DNA of 7,743 nucleotides, from the NCBI GenBank assembly GCA_046760705.1, contig JBHIER010000145.1, positions 1 to 7,743 on the forward strand. The letters run 5' to 3'. The stretch comes from JBHIER01 sp046760705 [NCBI: bacterium] (GTDB lineage Bacteria > JBHIER01 > G020348925). The notes beneath the pieces were generated by a model. It searched no databases. It was not told the DNA's origin and was given only the letters and a program-made list of their open reading frames with translations. The position numbers and the translations under genes were made by a program. Position 1 is the first letter of the stretch; every line of letters starts with the position of its first letter. Shown here piece after piece: positions 1 through 6,262 of the stretch.

Positions 1-1859
1 TACTCGCTCCGTTTGAATCCGGGCAAGGGTTGCTCGATACCCTTACCTGGAGAAAAACGTCCAGCACTAACATTAGCTTCCTCTTCCTTCCAGCGGATTC
101 AGTCGCAATGTGGTTGAAGCCACAGGCTCAGTGTAGCCTCAAAGCGATCCGCATACATTTTAAAAGCTTTGCGGGAAATATCCTCATCGACGTTTACAGG
201 GCAAGGTACGACGGACATATTACGACCACCGACAGTACTGATGCATTTGGCTGGGTCGGTACTCACCAAAACGGCCAATGGATGCCAGGATGGGTTTTAG
301 GCCACTCTCCTCTCGGTGAACATCTTTGGGGCCCCTTTCCGCTGACTGTTACAAGCGAAATGAACAATTCCTGGGTGGAAGTTTCAGCATCGCTGGTGGG
401 TGAGGCAGACCTGGGAGACGGTCCCTTCTGTGTGGGCATGATGATGTTTCAACAGTCCGGACATGGCCTTTCTGCCGAGCAGGAATACACTGTGCCTTAT
501 CACTTTTTCAAGTACTATGCCGATTGCTGTGGACCTGATGGCGTACATAACGGTTGGTTTTTGAGAAGTTACTCCCTGTGGGTGGAAGCGGTGGTGAGTT
601 ATTACGGAAATACACCGCCCCTAATCACCAATATGGATGAACTCAATGACACCTATGGATCTGGGCCTTATCCTATCACTGCTCAGATTGTTGACCACGA
701 TCTCGAAGATCCCGGCCGGGCAGGAATATCTGCGGCCTATCTTCATTGGTCCGTCAACGGTTTGGCTGACAGCACCACTATGACTGGACCATCGGAAGGC
801 GGTCTCTTCGCTGGGCACATTCCTTCTCCACCTATTGGCGAAGAGGTGGAGTATTGGGTCTCAGCAGTTGATGAGGTGGGTCTCCAATCCGCCAACATCC
901 ACCAAACCTTCGCTCGCCTGGAACCTGTACATCCTGAGGCGAGTCTTTTGCTTGTCGGCTACAGGTACGGGTTTGATTTGCCGGAGTTCTACAAGGAGTT
1001 ATTCGATTCTCTGGAGTATGTCTATGAATATTGGAATGTGGATGCCCACGGGGGGATTGATTCCTCGGTAACGAACTACGGCTGGAACACTGTTATCCTT
1101 TGGGGTCAGGTTCGTCTGAATGAACCACCACTTCCCACAAGAGGGTACGCCGACAACATGTGGGCAGACTTCCTCCAGACAGGTTCTGCTGATAGACCGT
1201 TGAACCTCTGTTATGCAGAACTGTTCTACTTTGGCTTGAATTATGAGCCCTGGAACCCGACCTTTGAACCTGGAGACTTCGCCTACGATTTCTTTGGCCT
1301 TGACTCGGCGACGACTGAAGACGGCATTGGCAATGAGAAAACTCTATACGGCGTCATTGGTGATCCTGTTACAGGAAGTTTTGCTGAGGAGCCGTTCCGG
1401 CACACCTGGCCGTTGGACTGGTTTCACCAGTACTGGATGAAATACACGAAGGCGAATGAACTGGGGGCTGATCTCTTCTTCACCGTAGATGACGAAGGCA
1501 CCGGCGTTCGATGCGACGGCGGCACCTTTAGGACAGTCTTTCTACCTTGGAACGTCGAATATTTGCTTGAGGACACAGGCACGGACATAGTTGCGAGCCA
1601 GGATTTCCGGAGGCTGATGGGCAACATATTGGACTGGTTTGGAACAGCACAAGAGTTGACCAAAGGTGACGTCAATCGTGATGGCCAGGTCAATGTCCTT
1701 GATGTGCTCAGGGGAGCGAATATTATTCTTGGTTTTCCTCCGGCCCCGTCAGCAAGTGAGTTGTGGGCTGCCGACTGCAATGGAGATGAGGCTGTCAATG
1801 TCCTGGACTTAATCGGGATCGTGAACGTCATTCTGGGCATCGGTACGTGCCCACCATGA
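1..1859 (+). CDS. Secreted multidomain surface protein with C-terminal dockerin (5' partial)
   Basis: The reading frame is open from base 3 to a TGA at 1857-1859, so the gene begins upstream of the window; 618 codons are visible. A TTG at 30 is not a likely start because the frame reads through it from upstream. Counting the codon at base 3 as residue 1: about 1-200 is a Trp/Gly/Tyr-rich beta-type region I do not recognise; about 204-306 resembles the Ig-like domain of FCB surface proteins (TPPLITN opening, VEYWVSAVDEVG near its end); about 313-547 begins with a hydrophobic strand (ASLLLVGY) and resembles gingipain-like or class I amidotransferase-like folds, with no catalytic set I can assign; 555-618 is a type I dockerin pair, DVNRDGQVNVLD and DCNGDEAVNVLD, with Asp/Asn calcium-loop positions. 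The first visible residues show no signal peptide, as expected for a truncated start. No enzymatic role is established. Dockerin is firm; the middle domain names are inference. Confidence 0.85.
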   Translation, partial: LAPFESGQGLLDTLTWRKTSSTNISFLFLPADSVAMWLKPQAQCSLKAIRIHFKSFAGNILIDVYRARYDGHITTTDSTDAFGWVGTHQNGQWMPGWVLGHSPLGEHLWGPFPLTVTSEMNNSWVEVSASLVGEADLGDGPFCVGMMMFQQSGHGLSAEQEYTVPYHFFKYYADCCGPDGVHNGWFLRSYSLWVEAVVSYYGNTPPLITNMDELNDTYGSGPYPITAQIVDHDLEDPGRAGISAAYLHWSVNGLADSTTMTGPSEGGLFAGHIPSPPIGEEVEYWVSAVDEVGLQSANIHQTFARLEPVHPEASLLLVGYRYGFDLPEFYKELFDSLEYVYEYWNVDAHGGIDSSVTNYGWNTVILWGQVRLNEPPLPTRGYADNMWADFLQTGSADRPLNLCYAELFYFGLNYEPWNPTFEPGDFAYDFFGLDSATTEDGIGNEKTLYGVIGDPVTGSFAEEPFRHTWPLDWFHQYWMKYTKANELGADLFFTVDDEGTGVRCDGGTFRTVFLPWNVEYLLEDTGTDIVASQDFRRLMGNILDWFGTAQELTKGDVNRDGQVNVLDVLRGANIILGFPPAPSASELWAADCNGDEAVNVLDLIGIVNVILGIGTCPP

Positions 1860-2107
1860 GATAGATGTTAGATGCAAGAGGATATCGATTATTTAATCCC
1901 GCATGCGGGAAACTCCAGCAGGAAACACTTCAGTCCCAAACTGTTGAAGGTTATTTTCGTTCTACAGCAGCACATATAAAGAATTATTTTTTTAGAAAAA
2001 CCTTCATAGCTGGGATTTTTTCTTTTCCACTGACAAACTAAATTCTGCTTCAATCAAGGAAAGGAAAAAGTTTTTAATCCCACTATTTGAAAGTTGAAAG
2101 CTGAAAG
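1860..2107. other. AT-rich intergenic region before the lipoprotein gene
   Basis: This gap of about 250 bases contains no ORF I can support. It holds a 14-bp palindrome (1897-1910) and ends in a heptanucleotide array (2087-2114). A weak promoter candidate is TTATTT (1951-1956), 18 bases, then TATAAA (1975-1980); the -10 is good but the -35 is poor. Around 1995-2022 GAAAAACC and a later GG plus T-run could form a small imperfect hairpin; this is too weak to call a terminator. Confidence 0.4.
1897..1910. repeat. Perfect 14-bp palindrome TCCCGCATGCGGGA
   Basis: The sequence equals its own reverse complement over 14 bases, 37 bases past the stop of the dockerin protein. It is GC-rich inside an AT-rich gap. 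It could be a protein-binding site or fold as a 5-bp stem with a 4-base loop. No T-run follows, so it is not a standard intrinsic terminator. Confidence 0.5.
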
Positions 2108-2114
2108 ATGAAAC
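2087..2114 (+). repeat. Heptanucleotide tandem repeat (four units) spanning the start codon
   Basis: Four period-7 units follow each other without gap: TTGAAAG (2087), TTGAAAG (2094), CTGAAAG (2101) and ATGAAAC (2108). The last unit contains the ATG start and second codon of the lipoprotein gene. The array fills the place where a ribosome-binding site would lie; no good Shine-Dalgarno sequence is seen there. A TGA at 2102-2104 in the gene's frame rules out an upstream start inside the repeat. Confidence 0.8.
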
Positions 2115-3259
2115 AAGCACTGGTGAAAGCGAAAGTAAAAAGTGGAATTATTCTCTTCTGTCTTTTTCTCCTTCTCTGGCTGGTCTCCTGCTGGCAGGAG
2201 CAGCACCACCAGATCATTCCTGCAGAATTACCCAATTATCCAGTGCGGGGGAGGGTGCTCAGCTCAGCCGATGGGACGCCGGTGAGAGGCGCGGTGGTTA
2301 TGCTCGGGGATGAGATCGACACTACCGACGCAACAGGCACTTACTTTTTTGACCACGTTTTGGGAGGTAAAGACTATACCATAGAAGTCACCAAGGACTA
2401 TTTTGAGCCTTATTCAGGTTCGGTGGAGATGGACTACGACACCCTCAGAGTCGATGATATTCTTTTGGGCAAGATATTTTACCATCTGGATATGTATAAT
2501 CCAGGCGCTTGGGGGTCGTTAAGTCCTCAAGGGTTGGTGTGGCGCGGGGCCAATCTCTGGTCGGCAGACTCTGCAAAAGGTCGAATAATTGCCCATAACT
2601 ATGATTCTTACATGTCTGTGGCAGAAAAATATAACCTGCCTCGCTACCCCATTCCCCACCACGGGGAGTTTTACATAGCCCCCCTGGGCCTGGAATGGTG
2701 CCAGAATAATCTGCTAACGTACGACGATCAGAAGGACAAATTCTATGAACTAACCCTCACTGCCGGTGACACAGTTTTAATAAAGGCATCATACAAGCTG
2801 CCAGCCGAAATCGCATCAGCCGGTGATCTGTGGGACCTCACCTGGGATGGGTACCAACTGTGGTCCTGCTCACCTGGCGCTTATGGTTTTTCCTATTACC
2901 TGTGGGACGACAATGCTGAGGACGACGTGATTTACCAGCACAACCAAGATCTGTCCGTGACAGCCACCTTTCCCACAACCGAAATAGATGACGGTATAGT
3001 AAATCCGACGGGTATTGCCTGGGACGGCGAGAAATTTTGGCTCAACTCCCGCGGCACCCGTCGGTTGTACATGTTGGATGAGAATCTCCACGTTCTCGGC
3101 TACTACGTCTTTGATGAGCCGATCCAGCCCTGGGCCCCTTATCAACTGTGCTGGGGCAACGGGTACCTGTGGGGCTGCTTTCGAAGTTCACAGCCAGCCA
3201 TCTTCGGGGGAGGGACACCTACACAGTACATATACAAATTTGGCAAGCTCTTTCCGTAG
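2108..3259 (+). CDS. Lipoprotein with carboxypeptidase-regulatory-like domain and propeller-like repeats
   Basis: 383 residues. A basic N-terminus (KQALVKAKVK) is followed by a hydrophobic stretch (about 14-26) and a lipobox LVSC at 25-28, so Cys28 is the likely lipidation site; the mature protein should be membrane-anchored. Residues about 44-122 look like a carboxypeptidase-regulatory-like beta-sandwich (PVRGRVLSSADGTPVRGAVV, then DATGTYFFDHV). From about 139 to the end there are five Trp-marked repeats of the form GLxWxGxxLW: W145, W197, W246, W305 and W349, spaced 44-59 residues, the best being GIAWDGEKFWLNS. This suggests a five- or six-bladed beta-propeller, as in glutamine-cyclotransferase-like or NHL-like proteins, probably for binding rather than catalysis. 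The ATG at 2108 is chosen because an in-frame TGA lies just before it and the signal sequence starts there. The exact ligand is unknown. Confidence 0.85.
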   Translation: MKQALVKAKVKSGIILFCLFLLLWLVSCWQEQHHQIIPAELPNYPVRGRVLSSADGTPVRGAVVMLGDEIDTTDATGTYFFDHVLGGKDYTIEVTKDYFEPYSGSVEMDYDTLRVDDILLGKIFYHLDMYNPGAWGSLSPQGLVWRGANLWSADSAKGRIIAHNYDSYMSVAEKYNLPRYPIPHHGEFYIAPLGLEWCQNNLLTYDDQKDKFYELTLTAGDTVLIKASYKLPAEIASAGDLWDLTWDGYQLWSCSPGAYGFSYYLWDDNAEDDVIYQHNQDLSVTATFPTTEIDDGIVNPTGIAWDGEKFWLNSRGTRRLYMLDENLHVLGYYVFDEPIQPWAPYQLCWGNGYLWGCFRSSQPAIFGGGTPTQYIYKFGKLFP

Positions 3260-3316
3260 TTACGATTTCATGCACAACGGTTTTTCTCCTGGTCAGGTTT
3301 GATGGAGTAATTGGAG

Positions 3317-3345
3317 TTGACAGGTGGTAGGCAATGATATATATT
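3317..3345 (+). promoter_or_regulatory. Near-consensus sigma-70 promoter
   Basis: TTGACA at 3317-3322 is a perfect -35 box. After a 17-base spacer, TATATT at 3340-3345 matches the -10 consensus at five of six positions. It lies 58 bases after the lipoprotein stop and would start a transcript near 3352 covering the hairpin, the small ORF and the large surface-protein gene. The pattern is read directly; activity is inferred and assumes a standard housekeeping sigma factor in this lineage. Confidence 0.6.
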
Positions 3346-3405
3346 CAGTAAGAAGGGATCAGAGGGCAGAAGAGGGCTAAGAAAGCCAGAAGGATGAATA
3401 TGAGT

Positions 3406-3423
3406 CTCGGACTGAAGTCCGAG
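3406..3423. repeat. REP-like palindromic hairpin (7-bp stem, TGAA loop)
   Basis: CTCGGAC, loop TGAA, GTCCGAG: a perfect 7-bp stem. GC-rich hairpins of this general form, in an intergenic region, are typical of REP elements spread by RAYT transposases. Only one copy is visible, so membership in a repeat family is inference. No T-run follows, so it is not an obvious terminator; it would sit in the leader of the transcript from the promoter upstream. Confidence 0.5.
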
Positions 3424-3449
3424 CCACTTTCAAAGCCGTAAACATATTC

Positions 3450-3455
3450 AGGGGA
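3450..3455 (+). promoter_or_regulatory. Ribosome-binding site of the small BrnT-like ORF
   Basis: AGGGGA lies ten bases before the ATG at 3466. It is the clearest Shine-Dalgarno-like sequence before any start in the window and supports translation of the small ORF from that ATG. Confidence 0.5.
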
Positions 3456-3465
3456 CCATTTGCAA

Positions 3466-3591
3466 ATGCGATACCTTAAATGGACCGAGGAAAATATCAA
3501 TCATATTGCAAAGCATAAGGTGTCTCATAAATTTAGGAAAGAAATACCCCACGTAGCAAAAGATCTTGTCGAATTGGCGGTAAAATATTGA
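3466..3591 (+). pseudogene. Truncated BrnT-like toxin remnant or small leader ORF
   Basis: An ATG at 3466 opens a 41-codon ORF ending with TGA at 3589-3591. The first 20 or so residues (MRYLKWTEENINHIAKHKVS) resemble the N-terminus of BrnT-family ribonuclease toxins, which typically have a W(D/T)xxN..H..KHGV pattern. Intact BrnT proteins are about 90 residues; here the rest (HKFRKEIPHVAKDLV onwards) does not continue the family in a way I recognise and then stops. I see no partner BrnA antitoxin. The likely reading is a decayed toxin gene whose 5' end survives. It has its own ribosome-binding site and stops eight bases before the start of the next gene, so it may be translated and could couple translation of that gene. 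The similarity is from memory of the family pattern, not a search. Confidence 0.45.
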
Positions 3592-3599
3592 TATTTATC

Positions 3600-6137
3600 A
3601 TGAGAACCTCTGATAGGGTCAAATACAGGTGGGAGATCATCGTTTTAGCAGTAGCCCTAAGCCTTGTGCAGGTCTCCCCTGTCAGGGGCGGTGAGGACAA
3701 TACCGTCTCGGTGGGCGACACAGCGACCTTCTGGTCATGGAGCGGATCCTATTTTTCCAGCGGCTATTTTAGAACCGAAGCGGTATGTCGGGCGGTGGGA
3801 GAGAAGTGCTACATCTTTGTGGAGAACGACAGATGGGATCTGGGGGATGTCGATTCAAGCGATGTGGCCACCATTCTGGATGCCTTCGAGAACTCCACTG
3901 TTGCCGTCGATAGCAGTGCCTCAGGTGTGCTGGGCAGCAGGGCCGGTATTTACGACAAGGTGACTTCTGTCTTCGGTCAGCCCCCGGACTTTGACAGCGA
4001 CCCCAGAATCTATATTCTGGTGATGGACGTCAGAGCCAGGGGTTGGTCCGGGTGGCAATGGTGGGGCAAGAGCTTCCTCGGACCTCTGGCTGAGTATGGC
4101 TATTTCGACCCGGTGAACGAATATTCCGCCCGGGTGGACACGGTGAGCAACGAGCACGAGTTGTTGTATCTGGACTGTCTGCCCACCGATCCCACTTCAC
4201 CCACGGCCCTGGCCAGCCTGGCCCACAGCCTGCAGCGGATGATCCACTGGTACAACGATCCTAATGAAGAGAGGTGGCTCGCCGAGGGCTGCTCCATGCT
4301 GGCCCAGTTCCTCTGCGGCTACGGGGTGGCCACCGGCTACTTCCCGCCCATGGACCCTTTCGTGGGCTACTCAGGATTTCCCGGTCCCTGGTCTGAAACC
4401 CAATACAAGTGGGAGCCCAACGAGGTCCAGAACTCGATGCTCATGCACTTCTACTTCGAACGGTACGGTCTTGAGTTCATCAGGGCTCTGGCGGCTGACA
4501 ATCGGTACCAGGGTGTGGAGGCCATCAATGTCAGCTTGGAGGAACAAGGTTATTCGAAGACCTTCTCCCAGATTTTTGAAGATTTCGCCCTCACCTGGTA
4601 CTTCCTCAGCCTGGGCCTGGCCGCCGACACCACCTTCTGGGAGGGAAGGTACAGCCTGAAATATCTCAGCCCGCAGGATGTGAAGGGCACCGTCATCAAC
4701 AGCTTCTTCTACTGGTGCTTACCTGGTTTCCTCTGTCCGCCTTTTAGGTACACCTGGACTTCCAGTTGGAGCGCCTCATTTATCGCCATGACGGCCACTT
4801 TTTCCGGCGATATCGACTCAATCCTGGTGTTTAACGGAGAGGACGGCTCCGAATACTCTCTGGTGGTGATTAAGGCCGCCAATGACTGGCTTGAACCCCT
4901 GGACCCCCGGGCTCAGGTGGAGTTCATCCCTCTGGATTCGGAAAACCGGGGATACTGCGATGTCTCCGGATATAAGACCGAATACAAAACGATCTACATG
5001 GCCATCGTCACTCGCTGGTTGGCCGGTGAAGGTGCTCTCTATATTTCCGACGACGTCACCCCGCCTGACTCCCTCGAGGTGGCCATCTTCCATGGCCCCA
5101 TAGACGACCGGTCTCTGGATATATATGTTTTCTCCTCCGAAGAGCTTATTTCGGGCCGAAGGAATATTCCGCTGATTGAGCTCACTCAGGGAGCCCTGAC
5201 AGACACGGTGATGGTGCGGTTGTTTCGTCCATCCTCCAGTGACTGGCAGCCCAATTTGCCCCACATCTATCACGGGGACTGGTGGCTGTCGGGGGACGGA
5301 GTGGTGGAGGTGAAGGTGGCCGGGCAGGACGTGAGCGGTAACCACGCCCCCGAGTATCGCACCAGTTTCACGGTGGAGTTTATCCCGGCCAAAACAGGGG
5401 GGAGAGTGGCCTCCTGTGACGGCAGGTTGATCTTAGATGTTCCTGCGGGTAGCTTCGCCAAAGACACCTGGGTGACGATCTTTTCACTCGACAGTGGAGA
5501 GGTAGATGATCTTTCTTACCCTGAAGAGAGTTTCAGTTACACAGTACCCGATCCGGAGGGGAGGAGATCGGTGGGCAAGGTGTACCGCATCGGCCCCACC
5601 GGGGCGGTTCTGGAGAAACCCGCGGTTCTCATTATAGGGTACAACGAAATCGATGAGGGAGAGGAGTCTGAACTGGCCGTGTACTGGCGAGACGATTCGG
5701 GCTGGAAGTACGTGGGCGGCGAAGTTAACTCTCGGGAGAATAGTATCAGCGTTCTTGTAGATAAGTTGGGAGAGTATCAGATTCAGATTGGCCCTCACGA
5801 TGAGGCACAGGCCAAAATTCCTTCAACTTACCAGTTGGGCCAAAACTACCCCAATCCGTTTAATACCACCACGATCATCCGCTACACCCTTGCCGGCCGA
5901 GAGCGGAGAGCGAAGAGCGGGGAGCCATTAATGTCTGTCCACACCACCCTTAAGATCTACAACATCTTAGGCCAGGAGGTGAGGACGTTGGTAAATGAGC
6001 CCAAAGAGCCGGGATATTACACGGTCCAATGGGACGGGAAGGATCGTTACGGCGACGATGTGGCCAGTGGGGTCTATTTCTACCGGCTGACCGCGGCTGA
6101 GTTCGGCCAGACGAGGAAGATGGTGGTGCTGCGCTGA
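3600..6137 (+). CDS. Secreted metallopeptidase-like protein with degraded zinc motif and C-terminal sorting domain
   Basis: 845 residues from the ATG at 3600. A TTG at 3588 in the same frame would add four residues before an already good signal peptide, so ATG is preferred. Signal peptide: basic start, hydrophobic core about 13-25, cleavage near VRG/GEDN. Residues about 65-235 follow the FCB family of surface metallopeptidases: CYIFVENDRWDLG, later DPRIYILVMDVRA, GYFDPVNEYS, LLYLDCLPTDP, then the motif region. Where the family has HEFQH the protein has H209-S-L-Q-R213, so the catalytic Glu and second His are absent, although WLAEG (226-230, E229 as third ligand position) and the following helix remain. 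About 484-596 is a beta-sandwich region; 597-733 resembles a ZU5-like domain; 742-845 is a FlgD-Ig / type IX-style sorting domain (QNYPNPFN to VASGVYFYRL, ending MVVLR). It is probably exported through a T9SS-like route and is probably not a zinc peptidase. No ribosome-binding site is visible. Confidence 0.88.
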   Translation: MRTSDRVKYRWEIIVLAVALSLVQVSPVRGGEDNTVSVGDTATFWSWSGSYFSSGYFRTEAVCRAVGEKCYIFVENDRWDLGDVDSSDVATILDAFENSTVAVDSSASGVLGSRAGIYDKVTSVFGQPPDFDSDPRIYILVMDVRARGWSGWQWWGKSFLGPLAEYGYFDPVNEYSARVDTVSNEHELLYLDCLPTDPTSPTALASLAHSLQRMIHWYNDPNEERWLAEGCSMLAQFLCGYGVATGYFPPMDPFVGYSGFPGPWSETQYKWEPNEVQNSMLMHFYFERYGLEFIRALAADNRYQGVEAINVSLEEQGYSKTFSQIFEDFALTWYFLSLGLAADTTFWEGRYSLKYLSPQDVKGTVINSFFYWCLPGFLCPPFRYTWTSSWSASFIAMTATFSGDIDSILVFNGEDGSEYSLVVIKAANDWLEPLDPRAQVEFIPLDSENRGYCDVSGYKTEYKTIYMAIVTRWLAGEGALYISDDVTPPDSLEVAIFHGPIDDRSLDIYVFSSEELISGRRNIPLIELTQGALTDTVMVRLFRPSSSDWQPNLPHIYHGDWWLSGDGVVEVKVAGQDVSGNHAPEYRTSFTVEFIPAKTGGRVASCDGRLILDVPAGSFAKDTWVTIFSLDSGEVDDLSYPEESFSYTVPDPEGRRSVGKVYRIGPTGAVLEKPAVLIIGYNEIDEGEESELAVYWRDDSGWKYVGGEVNSRENSISVLVDKLGEYQIQIGPHDEAQAKIPSTYQLGQNYPNPFNTTTIIRYTLAGRERRAKSGEPLMSVHTTLKIYNILGQEVRTLVNEPKEPGYYTVQWDGKDRYGDDVASGVYFYRLTAAEFGQTRKMVVLR
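5899..5926 (+). repeat. Heptanucleotide tandem repeat inside the sorting domain
   Basis: Four period-7 units: GAGAGCG (5899), GAGAGCG (5906), AAGAGCG (5913) and a diverged GGGAGCC (5920). They lie in the codons for residues 767-776, giving a charged stretch (GRERRAKSGEPL) between the strand IIRYTL and SVHTTLKIYN. Ordinary members of this domain join these strands with a short loop, so about ten residues are extra here. The frame is kept. Confidence 0.75.
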
Positions 6138-6262
6138 CTTGGGAGGCAAGAAGCAACAGAGTTGTTTAAAGAATCAGGGAATTGAAGGGAAAATGAGGGA
6201 TTACGCGGCTTCCAATCCGTCCATGTCTTTCCCATGCTGTTCCCTGCAATCTTTCATATAAA
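6138..6262. other. Intergenic region before the TonB-dependent receptor
   Basis: This 125-base gap has no terminator and no convincing promoter. Three GGG runs occur at 6178-6199. It contains the possible short ORF listed separately. TATAAA at 6257-6262 touches the start codon and cannot be a useful -10 box for this gene. Confidence 0.4.
6193..6261 (+). CDS. Possible 22-residue leader ORF
   Basis: An ATG at 6193 is preceded by GAAGGG (6185-6190), a fair but closely spaced ribosome-binding site. It reads MRDYAASNPSM and on to TAA at 6259-6261, one base before the receptor start. There is no recognisable product. The position would allow translational coupling to the receptor gene, which has no ribosome-binding site of its own, but an ORF this short could be chance. 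Confidence 0.2.
   Translation: MRDYAASNPSMSFPCCSLQSFI

Noticed and set aside
30-32. TTG as the start of the first gene
   Set aside because: The frame is open to the window edge and there is no signal peptide at this position, so the true start is upstream.
1424-1840. 138-codon ORF on the minus strand
   Set aside because: It overlaps the dockerin-coding region antisense and looks like low-complexity Ser/Pro translation of the other strand.
1995-2022. Intrinsic terminator after the first gene
   Set aside because: The possible stem is short, bulged and mostly A-T pairs; a T-run alone is not enough.
3361-3393. Period-10 purine-rich repeat (AGAGGGC occurs twice)
   Set aside because: Only two good copies and a poor third; too weak to call a repeat array.
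3588-3590. TTG as the start of the large surface-protein gene
   Set aside because: The ATG at 3600 gives a cleaner signal peptide; the TTG overlaps the stop of the small ORF and has no ribosome-binding site.
4224-4238. Active zinc metallopeptidase
   Set aside because: The key Glu and second His are replaced by Ser and Arg, so activity should not be claimed.
4818-5345. 175-codon ORF on the minus strand
   Set aside because: It lies wholly inside the large surface-protein gene on the opposite strand, has no recognisable domain, and the plus-strand reading shows clear domain structure.
6178-6199. G-quadruplex from spaced GGG runs
   Set aside because: Only three GGG runs are close together; a fourth is missing.
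6257-6262. TATAAA as a -10 box for the receptor gene
   Set aside because: It touches the start codon, which would place the transcript start inside the coding region.
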